DNA of 64,000 bases. It comes from an uncultured Amylibacter sp. (GTDB lineage: Bacteria > Pseudomonadota > Alphaproteobacteria > Rhodobacterales > Rhodobacteraceae). Shown piece after piece: positions 28,791-36,960 of this stretch. The first letter of the stretch is position 1. Each line of letters begins with the position of its first letter. The notes beneath the pieces are model-generated. The model had not been told where the DNA came from and searched no databases. It saw only the letters and a list, made by a program, of their open reading frames with translations. The position numbers and the translations under genes were made by a program. Location: positions 806,001 to 870,000 of the forward strand of contig CANMGS010000002.1 in the NCBI GenBank assembly GCA_947497475.1, read 5' to 3'.

Positions 28791-30011
28791 ATGTCAAAGG
28801 GTAAAATCACATTCACTGGTCATTCTGGTGAAGAACTAGCAGCGCGTTTAGATATGCCATCAGGCGAATTGCGCGCTACAGCCATCTTTGCGCATTGCTT
28901 TACATGCACCAAAGACATCCCAGCTGCACGTCGTATTGCACAACGTTTGGCCACAATGGGCATTGCAGTTTTGCGTTTCGATTTCACAGGTCTTGGGCAC
29001 TCCCAAGGCGAATTTGCAAACACAGACTTTACAAGCAATGTCGAAGATTTGGTACGTGCTGCAAATTATTTAACCAAAAACAACAGTGCACCAACATTAC
29101 TAATTGGTCACTCTTTAGGCGGTGCAGCAGTTTTAAAAGCCGCCAGCGAAATTCCTTCGATCAAAGCGGTTGTCACAATCGGCGCCCCAGCCGACCCAGG
29201 TCATGTCGTTCATAACTTTGGCAGCTCCTTGGAAGAGATCGCCCAAAAAGGTAAAGCCACAGTTCAATTGGCAGGCCGCCCTTTCAAAATCACCCAAGAT
29301 TTTGTCTCTGACGTATCCGAAGCCAATCTAACCCCAGCGATCGAAAACCTGAAACGCGCGTTACTGGTCTTGCATTCCCCAATTGACCAAACCGTTGGTA
29401 TTGAAAATGCAGCACAAATCTTTAGCACTGCAAAGCATCCGAAAAGCTTTATCACTTTGGATGACGCAGACCATTTGGTCACACGCAAAGAAGATGCCGA
29501 ATATGCTGCCGAAGTTATCGCCGCATGGTCAGCACGCTACCTTGGCCTAAAACAACCAGCAGCCCCAATCGGCGCCCCAGAAGGCGTGGTACGATCCACC
29601 GAAGCAGACCCAGATGGTTTTTTACAAGATATTTGCGCTGGTCCACTTCATCATGCACGTGCGGATGAACCCATTACATATGGCGGCACGAATAAAGGCA
29701 TGTCGCCATATCAATTCCTATCCGCAGGATTGGGCGCTTGTACATCTATGACAGTTCGCATGTATGCCCGCCGCAAGAAAATCCCATTGGATCATGTCCA
29801 AGTCAGCATTATCCATCACAAAGTCCATGCCCAAGATTGCGATACATGCATGACCACCGAAGGCCGCATTGATCAGTTTACCCGTAAAGTCAAACTCCAA
29901 GGTGATCTGACAGATGAACAAAGACAAAAGCTTTTAGAGATTGCGGACAAATGCCCAGTGCACCGCACATTAGAAGGTGAAATCAATATACAGACAGAAT
30001 TGGCAGATTAA
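28791..30011 (+). CDS. Alpha/beta hydrolase fused to an OsmC-family peroxiredoxin-like domain
   Basis: The N-terminal half (about residues 1-255) is a serine hydrolase: nucleophile elbow GHSLGGAAV, Asp in LLVLHSPIDQTVG and His in DADHLVTRKEDA. The C-terminal half (about residues 265-406) is OsmC-like, with two Cys of the peroxide-reducing type in GLGACTSMTVRMYA and DKCPVHRTLEG. This bifunctional architecture is known in bacteria, but its substrate is not. It lies 98 bases after dddP on the same strand. It could protect against peroxides or deal with reactive products, but no direct link to acrylate can be shown. Confidence 0.9.
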   Translation: MSKGKITFTGHSGEELAARLDMPSGELRATAIFAHCFTCTKDIPAARRIAQRLATMGIAVLRFDFTGLGHSQGEFANTDFTSNVEDLVRAANYLTKNNSAPTLLIGHSLGGAAVLKAASEIPSIKAVVTIGAPADPGHVVHNFGSSLEEIAQKGKATVQLAGRPFKITQDFVSDVSEANLTPAIENLKRALLVLHSPIDQTVGIENAAQIFSTAKHPKSFITLDDADHLVTRKEDAEYAAEVIAAWSARYLGLKQPAAPIGAPEGVVRSTEADPDGFLQDICAGPLHHARADEPITYGGTNKGMSPYQFLSAGLGACTSMTVRMYARRKKIPLDHVQVSIIHHKVHAQDCDTCMTTEGRIDQFTRKVKLQGDLTDEQRQKLLEIADKCPVHRTLEGEINIQTELAD

Positions 30012-30095
30012 CCCACTAAATCTGCCAACTTAATATACACCTCGCGGTCATTTTACTTTATGCTCATCCCATAAAACGAGCAAATAAGAATCAAA

Positions 30096-32081
30096 ATGGC
30101 CGCAACAGACCTATTCAAAGAAGACCCTGCACAAACAGATTACGACGCCTCTAGTATTGAAGTCCTAGAAGGCCTTGAACCCGTACGCCTGCGCCCTGGC
30201 ATGTATATTGGGGGCACAGATGACCGTGCATTGCACCATTTAATCGCCGAAGTGTTGGACAACTCCATGGACGAAGCCGTGGCTGGCCACGCCACGCGCA
30301 TTGATGTCGAATTGCACGCAGATTATGCCATCACCATTCGCGACAACGGCCGTGGTATCCCAATCGATCCGCATCCGAAATTCCCAGAAAAATCAGCATT
30401 AGAAGTCATCTTATGTACCCTCCACGCTGGTGGTAAATTCAACGGCAAAGCTTACCAAACATCTGGCGGTCTACATGGTGTTGGTGCATCCGTTGTAAAC
30501 GCCCTGTCCGATCACATGCGTGTCGAAGTAGCACGCAACAAAGAACTATATTGCCAAGAATTTTCACGCGGCATTCCAAAAGGCCCTGTTGAAAAAATAG
30601 GTGCGGCCCCAAACCGCCGCGGCACAGCCGTAACATTCCATCCAGACGCTGAAATCTTTGGTCCAAAAGCAAAGTTCAAACCAAAACGCGTCATGACAAT
30701 GGTACGCTCCAAAGCTTACCTTTTCTCTGGCGTCGAAATCCGCTGGAAATGCGATCCTGCATGCATCGAAAAAGACGATGAAACACCGCTAGAGGCAACA
30801 TTCCACTTCCCAGGTGGCTTGGCTGACTATTTGAACGAACGGCTCACAGGATCATCCACATATGCCGAAGCACCCTTTGCGGGCAAAGTAAATTTCACCG
30901 AAAAATTCGGCAACGACACACCCGGTTCCGTAGAATGGGCGATCAACTGGACACCTTCTCGCGATGCGTTCATGCAATCCTACTGTAACACCGTGCCAAC
31001 ACCCGAGGGCGGCACACATGAAAGCGGTTTTTGGGCAGCGGTTCTAAAAGGCATCAAAGCTTACGGTGAACTCGTCGGCAATAAAAAAGCCGCAACAATC
31101 ACACGCGAAGACGTGTTGGGCGGCGGCTGCGCCCTCGTTTCTTGCTTTATCCGCGAACCAGAATTTGTAGGTCAAACCAAAGACCGCTTAGCGACAGTCG
31201 CCGCGCAAAAAATGGTCGAAACATCTGTGCGCGATCACTTCGATAATTGGCTGGCAGCGAACAATAAATCCGCAGGTGCCATCCTAGATTTCATGGTGAT
31301 CAAGGCCGAAGAACGCCTGCGCCGTCGTCAGGAAAAAGAAACTGCGCGTAAGTCAGCCACGAAAAAGCTGCGCCTACCGGGCAAATTAACCGACTGCTCT
31401 ACCAATGTACGAGAAGGCACAGAGCTGTTCATCGTAGAGGGCGACAGTGCGGGCGGCTCTGCCAAAATGGCACGGGATCGTAAAACACAGGCGCTATTAC
31501 CTCTACGCGGTAAAATCCTAAACGTCCTTGGCGCTGCTTCCAATAAAATCGGTACTAACAACGAAATCAACGACTTGTGCCAAGCACTTGGCGTACAAAT
31601 GGGCACTAAATTCAACGTTGAAGACCTGCGATATGACAAAATCATCATCATGACCGATGCAGATGTCGATGGCGCCCACATCGCATCGCTCTTGATGACA
31701 TTCTTCTTCACACAAATGCGCCCCCTCATCGACAATGGCCATCTCTACATGGCATGCCCACCGCTTTACCGCTTAACCCAAGGCGCACGCCGCGAGTATT
31801 GTATGGACGACATTGAAAAAGACGCATTGATGGAAAAAGGCTTAGGCGGCCGCGCTAAAATCGAGGTTTCCCGCTTTAAGGGCTTGGGTGAAATGGACGC
31901 CAAAGACCTGAAAGAAACCACAATGAACCCTGCCACCCGCCAGTTGATCCGCATCAACATTGATGAAGATGAACCAGGTGAAACAGCCGACTTGGTTGAT
32001 CGCTTGATGGGTAAAAAGCCAGAACTACGGTTTGAATATATCCAGCAAAATGCGCAATTTGTTGAAGAGTTGGATGTATAA
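30096..32081 (+). CDS. parE: DNA topoisomerase IV subunit B
   Basis: The ATPase subunit of topoisomerase IV, which separates daughter chromosomes. The GHKL ATPase part shows EVLDNSMDEAVAGHA, DNGRGIPIDPHPK and GGLHGVGASVVNALS. The TOPRIM part shows FIVEGDSAGGSAKMARDR and IIMTDADVDGAHIASLL, and PLYRLTQG is the usual late motif. At 661 residues the size fits ParE rather than the longer GyrB. It has its own upstream gap of 84 bases. parC is not in the window. Confidence 0.95.
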   Translation: MAATDLFKEDPAQTDYDASSIEVLEGLEPVRLRPGMYIGGTDDRALHHLIAEVLDNSMDEAVAGHATRIDVELHADYAITIRDNGRGIPIDPHPKFPEKSALEVILCTLHAGGKFNGKAYQTSGGLHGVGASVVNALSDHMRVEVARNKELYCQEFSRGIPKGPVEKIGAAPNRRGTAVTFHPDAEIFGPKAKFKPKRVMTMVRSKAYLFSGVEIRWKCDPACIEKDDETPLEATFHFPGGLADYLNERLTGSSTYAEAPFAGKVNFTEKFGNDTPGSVEWAINWTPSRDAFMQSYCNTVPTPEGGTHESGFWAAVLKGIKAYGELVGNKKAATITREDVLGGGCALVSCFIREPEFVGQTKDRLATVAAQKMVETSVRDHFDNWLAANNKSAGAILDFMVIKAEERLRRRQEKETARKSATKKLRLPGKLTDCSTNVREGTELFIVEGDSAGGSAKMARDRKTQALLPLRGKILNVLGAASNKIGTNNEINDLCQALGVQMGTKFNVEDLRYDKIIIMTDADVDGAHIASLLMTFFFTQMRPLIDNGHLYMACPPLYRLTQGARREYCMDDIEKDALMEKGLGGRAKIEVSRFKGLGEMDAKDLKETTMNPATRQLIRINIDEDEPGETADLVDRLMGKKPELRFEYIQQNAQFVEELDV

Positions 32082-32160
32082 TAAATATCAAACCGTGATT
32101 TGCATCTTCAAAAAAACTCCCTAAATTAATGGGACCTTCCTTTTTGTGAGGATACTCTCA

Positions 32161-32568
32161 ATGTCTGTTTTTAAATTATTACTCCCAGCCACCCTATTTC
32201 TCACGGCCTGTACGGTTGAAACAACCGAAGAAAAAGTTGCGCGACTTGAACAATTCCAAGGCAAAACTGTCAACGAAACCATCGCCATAATCGGCCCCCC
32301 GATTTTGCACGAAGGAAACAAAGCTATTTGGCTGTTTGACCAAGTTCAAACCACATATGGCGGCTATTATGACCCGTATTTCCCCAGCCTGCATGGGCGC
32401 AGACACCGTATTGGTCATTTCCCAACCACATCTAATCACTATAATTGTAAATTCACAGCAGAGCTAAAACGCAATCGTATCGTTGCAGGGAAATACGAAG
32501 GTAATTCTTGTTTGCGGTTTGCACCTCGTCTGCCAAAAGAAAAGACTGATGCCAAGAAAGTCACCTAA
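32161..32568 (+). CDS. Small lipoprotein of unknown function
   Basis: A 135-residue protein with a lipoprotein signal: MSVFKLLLPATLFLTAC, where LTAC is the lipobox. After it come EEKVARLEQFQGKTVNETIAIIG and a Tyr-rich stretch (GGYYDPYFPSLHGRRHRIGH). The pattern of a domain beginning with a helix and ending CKFTAEL...GNSCLRF suggests a small envelope domain like those of OmlA/SmpA-type proteins, but this is only a resemblance. ATG 32161 is chosen over the GTG at 32146 because it starts the signal peptide cleanly. It overlaps the next gene by 20 bases. Confidence 0.75.
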   Translation: MSVFKLLLPATLFLTACTVETTEEKVARLEQFQGKTVNETIAIIGPPILHEGNKAIWLFDQVQTTYGGYYDPYFPSLHGRRHRIGHFPTTSNHYNCKFTAELKRNRIVAGKYEGNSCLRFAPRLPKEKTDAKKVT

Positions 32569-33196
32569 TTCCGTAGCTGCTTTAGATGACTTTGGCCGTA
32601 TTCGCCTGTCGGATACATTTTATATGCGGGAATTCCTCTACAGTGAAATCGCAAATATCCACGGGATGCAAAATATACCTGATGATCCAGAACTAGCTAT
32701 CCGTGCTGGCACACAATTGTGCGAACAACTTCTGGAACCTTTGCAAGAACGCTTTGGGCGGATTGCTGTGCGATCGGGTTACCGTGCTCCTGCAGTTAAT
32801 AAGCTGGGCAACGAACAACAGCGTGCAGGTAAACAGGGCTATTCTTGTGCAACCAACGAAACCACGTCTGGTTGTCATATCTGGGATCGTTTGGACAAAA
32901 ACGGACATATGGGGGCAACAGCCAGTATTGTAGTTCCTTCTTTTGCCAAGCTTTATAACGACGACGGTATATCATGGACACAGTTGGCATGGTGGATACA
33001 TGATCACCTACCTTATTGCCGCCTGTTCTTCTTTCCCAAGAATGCAGCATTTAACATCCGTTGGTCAGAAGCTCCTGAACGCAAAATCCAAAGCTATGTA
33101 GAGCCGCGCGGATATCTAACAAATTCTAAAATGAGTAATAACAAAGGCGATCATTCAACTGAATACGCGGAACTGATTTCAAAAATAAAGCCTTAA
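32549..33196 (+). CDS. Conserved roseobacter protein with resemblance to peptidase M15 (function unknown)
   Basis: About 215 residues without a signal peptide. VRSGYRAPAVNKLGNEQ resembles the SGYRSP block of M15 D-Ala-D-Ala peptidases, GCHIWDRLD lies where their zinc HxxxxxxD motif is expected, and FNIRWSE matches the late block. The spacing is one residue shorter than HxxxxxxD, so the metal site may be altered. ATG 32549 (MPRKSPNSV) is the likeliest start; it lies inside the end of the preceding lipoprotein gene (20-base overlap), implying coupled translation. Possibly a cell-wall or phage-derived domain, unproven. Confidence 0.68.
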   Translation: MPRKSPNSVAALDDFGRIRLSDTFYMREFLYSEIANIHGMQNIPDDPELAIRAGTQLCEQLLEPLQERFGRIAVRSGYRAPAVNKLGNEQQRAGKQGYSCATNETTSGCHIWDRLDKNGHMGATASIVVPSFAKLYNDDGISWTQLAWWIHDHLPYCRLFFFPKNAAFNIRWSEAPERKIQSYVEPRGYLTNSKMSNNKGDHSTEYAELISKIKP

Positions 33197-33197
33197 T

Positions 33198-33812
33198 TTA
33201 CTCGGCACTTGGATCTTCTGGTTTCTCGGGAGGTTGGTTAAAATTGCGAATGGCTGCTGCAGCAAAAGAATTGGCGATATTTTCAAATCTTTGCTCAGTG
33301 GTTTTCTTTCCTTGCACAGAGGTTTGTATCACACGAGCAGCAAGAGCACCAAAGCGCCCTGTTAATCGACCCAATGTTGTTGCAGCGCTGGTTTCTAATC
33401 CCGAAGCAAATACCTGCTTGTAAGTCAGCCCAGTATATGGATCGATCAAAGTAAGCCTTGCACGCACACTACCATGCACCCCAAGCAAGAGCTTAGAATT
33501 TGAATTACCGTAATTCGTATAGATAATCTCCGTTCTTAAAAGTGCGGGTATGTCCCCTGTAAAAGATCGCGCGATTTCAACATCTACCTTTTGCCGAATA
33601 TACGGCTTTATTGCAGTTGCCGCGCTGGTATCGATATCACTGAAAAATTCACGCACCCATGCTTTATCAGATATAGATGTATGAGTGCCCAAAACTTTAT
33701 AGATTTTCCCCGCTTCATGAGCTTCAAATGATTTGGATGTATTAATGTCGGGTAAACTACACGCTGTAACCCATAGAAGACAAAATAGAGCCCAGAGTCT
33801 TTTATAGATCAT
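33198..33812 (-). CDS. Lipoprotein of unknown function
   Basis: A 204-residue protein with a lipoprotein signal (LWALFCLLWVTAC, lipobox VTAC). The mature part is mixed alpha/beta and ends in a Pro-rich acidic tail (PPEKPEDPSAE). It contains a DPYTGLTYKQVFASG stretch and a helical segment GRLTGRFGALAARVIQTS. No family is recognised. It is convergent with the M15-like gene and stands alone on its strand. The 208 bases upstream, toward the DUF1194 gene, hold the 11-bp repeat array at 33934-33972, which could serve either gene. Confidence 0.72.
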   Translation of the reverse strand: MIYKRLWALFCLLWVTACSLPDINTSKSFEAHEAGKIYKVLGTHTSISDKAWVREFFSDIDTSAATAIKPYIRQKVDVEIARSFTGDIPALLRTEIIYTNYGNSNSKLLLGVHGSVRARLTLIDPYTGLTYKQVFASGLETSAATTLGRLTGRFGALAARVIQTSVQGKKTTEQRFENIANSFAAAAIRNFNQPPEKPEDPSAE

Positions 33813-33933
33813 TTATTATTGCCCTGCTCAAAATGGGATGCCTGCACATTTTTATAGTTATATGCCCTTCATTTTAAATCATACATACAACTGTTCAATA
33901 AAATACCTTCTATATTCCATAAAATTCCGCTCA

Positions 33934-33972
33934 CCATACAGTTTCCATACGCCTGCCATACACTTTCAATAC
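33934..33972. promoter_or_regulatory. Four direct repeats with an exact 11-bp period (PhoB/OmpR-like array)
   Basis: CCATAC occurs at 33934, 33945 and 33956, and CAATAC at 33967, each 11 bases after the last. Read as 7+4 units they are TCACCAT, TTTCCAT, CTGCCAT and TTTCAAT. Spacing of one helical turn is the geometry of PhoB/OmpR-family binding sites, and CTGCCAT is one base from the Pho-box half site CTGTCAT. The array lies 49-87 bases ahead of the DUF1194 start; TTAAAT at 33987 could be the -10 box. Confidence 0.42.
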
Positions 33973-34020
33973 CGCGGAACTCGTCATTAAATTGTTACAG
34001 CACAATATTACTGAAACTGT

Positions 34021-34740
34021 ATGATTATTCTGCGCCACATATTCATGCTGCTTTTCCTAACATCTCCAATCGCAGCCCAAGATGTCGATTTAGAACTTGT
34101 CTTGCTCGCTGATACGACAGGTTCCATCACCGATGAAGAAATCCAGTTCCAGCGCAAAGGTTATAGCGATGCGATCCTCTCCGGAGGCGTCCTGGACGCA
34201 ATAAAATACACATTCACAGGTAAGATTGCAGTCACTTACGTAGAATGGGGGGATTATCGCCGTCAGGAGGTGATTGTTCCTTGGACGATCATAGCTAATA
34301 AACAAGATGCTGAAAGCTTTAGCAAACAGCTGCATTCCGTACGCCGTTTTGCATATGGACGCAACGCGATCGGCTCAGCCTTGCTCAAAGGTAAGGAGTT
34401 GATTGAAAAGAATAATATATCCGCGATACGCCGTGTAATTGATATATCTGGCGACAGTGCAAAAAATTACAATGGCCCATCTATTACTCATGCCCGTCAA
34501 CAGGTTCTAGCCTCTAATATAACAATCAACGGATTACCTATTTTATGTAGAGATTGCAGCGACACCCCCCCAGAGAAAAATCTGGTTGAGAATTATACGG
34601 ATCACATCATAGGCGGATCAGGTGCATTTGTTGTAACAGTTGAGAACATGGAGCTGTTTTCCGCAGTAGTAGAACGAAAGCTTATCCTAGAAATTTCGGG
34701 AAAATTGCCATCAGAAATGTTTGCCAAGAACGCAAAATGA
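34021..34740 (+). CDS. DUF1194 secreted protein with von Willebrand A-like domain
   Basis: A 239-residue protein of the DUF1194 family, common in Rhodobacterales and of unknown function. A short signal peptide ends near IAAQ at residue 20. The vWA fold starts at DVDLELVLLADTTGSIT. The usual metal-ion site DxSxS is changed to DTTGS, so one ligand is Thr instead of Ser. RVIDISGDSAKNYNGPS is the second typical block. Two Cys in PILCRDCSD may pair. It stands alone and is preceded by the helically phased repeat array. Its last codons overlap the end of the candidate minus-strand RNA. Confidence 0.85.
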   Translation: MIILRHIFMLLFLTSPIAAQDVDLELVLLADTTGSITDEEIQFQRKGYSDAILSGGVLDAIKYTFTGKIAVTYVEWGDYRRQEVIVPWTIIANKQDAESFSKQLHSVRRFAYGRNAIGSALLKGKELIEKNNISAIRRVIDISGDSAKNYNGPSITHARQQVLASNITINGLPILCRDCSDTPPEKNLVENYTDHIIGGSGAFVVTVENMELFSAVVERKLILEISGKLPSEMFAKNAK

Positions 34741-34830
34741 AAAGAGAGCCCTCCGGGAGAATGGAAAGGGCCCTCTACACTACTGGCTCTGCAATCCAGT
34801 AGCAGATCATGCATATCGATTTGGCAAGTT
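34735..34830 (-). ncRNA. Candidate minus-strand small RNA with two hairpins
   Basis: On the minus strand CTACTGG/CCAGTAG (34780-34802) forms a perfect 7-bp hairpin. A second hairpin, GAGGGCCC/GGGCTCTC (34744-34775), follows and then TTTTCATTTT. The one imperfect pair is G-U on the minus strand but A-C on the plus strand, which supports minus-strand transcription. The terminal loop exposes TTCTCCC, complementary to a Shine-Dalgarno-like GGGAG. No protein gene lies upstream on that strand, so an independent transcript is needed. No clear promoter was found. Confidence 0.35.
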
Positions 34831-35289
34831 ACTGCTCGAAAACACAAAGAGCTTTGCCGATTTTAGTTACGCCAGAAAAAGGCATTAATCGATATTCACG
34901 ACCAAACTAATAAAGGGCAAAGATTCAAAATCACACTTCTGTACTAAAATTTATACAATAGGCCTTAGTCAACAATTGCAGGCCTGATTTTGCCATTCCC
35001 CTTAAACAAAATATACATTCCCTAAGGGAATTATCAGTCTAAATCATGTATCTGTCAAAAGAAAACCCACAATAAGTTGTGTGTGTTTTCAATATCATAG
35101 AATTTATTAAAAATAATCAGATACGATTTCAGGTGAAAATGTGTGATTTAAGGACAATGTCTAAAACTTTGGTATAGATGCCACAGTCATAAGATATTTG
35201 GCAATTTTCGATGCATCTTGTGAATTGTTACTATTCATTTTTCCCTTTTTCAGTAATTTGCCACAAACGATTATAAATGAGTTCCACAT
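34831..35289. other. Gene-free gap between the DUF1194 gene and the next secreted-protein gene
   Basis: About 460 AT-rich bases with no convincing reading frame on either strand. On the minus strand TTGACT (near 34970) followed by TATAAA is promoter-like, but the spacing of 11 bases is wrong. TTCCCTAAGGGAA near 35017 is a short palindrome. The promoter of the gene at 35290 should lie in the last 100 bases, but no good boxes were identified. Confidence 0.5.
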
Positions 35290-35958
35290 ATGGTTTTGCG
35301 AGCAACCGCCAGTTTGGCATTTTTGATTTTTTCGGCATCCTTTGCCTATTCTGAAACGATTAATTTACGTCAATCGTGCTCCCCGTGGGAACACATTCCA
35401 GCAAACGAACTCCTAGACACCCCATCATCCGCTTTATTACAATGCACTGATGATGAAGGAATTTGGCTCGCCGTTCAAATTATGTGTTTCACAGAAACAG
35501 CTGAATTAGAGTTTCGATACAAACCACGCCATGCAATTAATGCGCCAATTAAACCAAAACCAGAGGTGATAGAGGCCCCAGTATTGATCACGCTGTCAGA
35601 TGGCTCGACAATAGAGTTAATTTCATCACCAAATACAGAAAACTCTGATACAGAAGAAGATGAGGCGCGCTTGGGCGAAAGGGAAATGTTATTCTTTAAC
35701 TTTCCAAAAGTAGGTGTCACCAGTGTTGTCAATTATAACTACGATGCAAAAGACTGGAGTTATCGGGATAAAGAGCCGTTAGGCCCATTATTTAGAAATT
35801 TCATTGCTGGCAATTATGCAGACGTATCTTTAATTGCGACAGGCCTTACAGAACGCTTGCCATTGAAAGGGTCTACAAAAGCTTTACGCCCTGTTGTTGA
35901 AGCCTGCCGGATTGCCAAACGCAAAGTGGAAGCCGCTAAAAAACTGATACAAGATTAA
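35290..35958 (+). CDS. Secreted protein of unknown function
   Basis: A 222-residue protein with a signal peptide (LAFLIFSASFAYS). The mature part has four Cys (QSCSPW, LQCTD, IMCFT and EACRIA), a Pro-rich stretch (IKPKPEVIEAP), an acidic loop (NTENSDTEEDEARLGE) and a basic helical C-terminus (IAKRKVEAAKKLIQD). No family is recognised. It stands alone; its stop overlaps by a few bases the end of the convergent Ldh-family gene. It is one of several small envelope proteins of unknown function in this part of the window. Confidence 0.72.
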   Translation: MVLRATASLAFLIFSASFAYSETINLRQSCSPWEHIPANELLDTPSSALLQCTDDEGIWLAVQIMCFTETAELEFRYKPRHAINAPIKPKPEVIEAPVLITLSDGSTIELISSPNTENSDTEEDEARLGEREMLFFNFPKVGVTSVVNYNYDAKDWSYRDKEPLGPLFRNFIAGNYADVSLIATGLTERLPLKGSTKALRPVVEACRIAKRKVEAAKKLIQD

Positions 35959-36944
35959 CTTGCTAACTCTAACGTTTTATCCCAAACAGCTTTCGCAATC
36001 GTCACCTCTGATACATCAGGTTTCCCCGTACCAGGCAAACGTGCGCCCTCTTGTTCAATCACTGCATCAGATACACGTGCCAAACGATCCCAGAAAACAT
36101 CGCCAGAGAATGTCGTTGGATCAACGATAAAATAAAACTGACCTAAATCATGTGGTTTGCCATCTGGTAGTTTTAAACCCGAAACATCTAAAGAGTTTAC
36201 AGAACCCGTTACGGCTGCGGCGAGAATCTCGGTCATCAATCCAAAGCCCCAACCTTTATAACCCCCAGTTGAGACCAACGAACCTTTTAACGCTTCATTC
36301 GGATCTGTGGTTGGATTACCTTCTGAATCCACTGCCCAGCCCAAAGGAATACTTTCACCTGCACTTGCAGCCATAGTGATTTTACCCAGCGCGACCGCGG
36401 ATGTACTTTGGTCAAATTGGAATGCAACACCACCATCTTTTGCAGGAATAGACATTGCGATTGGGTTCGTACCAATCACCGCTTTATATCCATTGGGCGG
36501 AGACACCACTGGGGATGCATTTGTAAAGCCGATACCAATCATACCCGCATCAGCGATCTGTTCGGTAAAGTAACCAAGGGATGTACATGTATGCGAATGA
36601 CAAATTGCCAAAGCACATGTTCCTGCTTCTTGAGCAACCATAATAGCTTCAGGCAATCCTCGCGCAAAAGCTGGTTGCGCAAACCCAAGTTTTGCGTCCA
36701 CCTGAACGCTTGCTAATTTTGGTTTAGAAACAACCGCTTCAACAGTACCATTCACGCGCCCTGAACTCAGCTGTGTGCAATAACTTTCCAGATAATACAA
36801 TCCACAGATCAAGTTCCCAACAGATTCTGCTTTGCGCACAGCTTTTGCAACTTCTGTTGCAACGAATTCATTCGCTCCGTGGCGTATCAAAGCCGCTTTG
36901 GAACGGCCAAAAATATCATCTAAGCTTACTGTTACCTGTGTCAC
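35955..36944 (-). CDS. Ldh/MDH-family NAD(P)-dependent oxidoreductase
   Basis: A member of the YiaK/AllD-type malate/L-lactate/ureidoglycolate dehydrogenase family, which reduces 2-oxoacids or imines with NAD(P)H. Signatures are SHTCTSLGYFTEQIADAGM, GTNPIAMSIPA with the cofactor site, and KGWGFGLMTEILAAAVTGS. GTG 36944 is the start because GGGGAGAGG precedes it; upstream codons overlap the ABC-F gene. This gives 329 residues, the usual length. It follows the ABC-F gene by 16 bases on the same strand. The substrate cannot be fixed from sequence. Confidence 0.88.
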   Translation of the reverse strand: MTQVTVSLDDIFGRSKAALIRHGANEFVATEVAKAVRKAESVGNLICGLYYLESYCTQLSSGRVNGTVEAVVSKPKLASVQVDAKLGFAQPAFARGLPEAIMVAQEAGTCALAICHSHTCTSLGYFTEQIADAGMIGIGFTNASPVVSPPNGYKAVIGTNPIAMSIPAKDGGVAFQFDQSTSAVALGKITMAASAGESIPLGWAVDSEGNPTTDPNEALKGSLVSTGGYKGWGFGLMTEILAAAVTGSVNSLDVSGLKLPDGKPHDLGQFYFIVDPTTFSGDVFWDRLARVSDAVIEQEGARLPGTGKPDVSEVTIAKAVWDKTLELAS

Positions 36945-36960
36945 ACGCCTCTCCCCAAGC

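Noticed and set aside
34921-34980. Minus-strand TTGACT and TATAAA as promoter for the candidate small RNA
   Set aside because: Spacer is only 11 bases; a 17-base spacer gives a poor -10 word.
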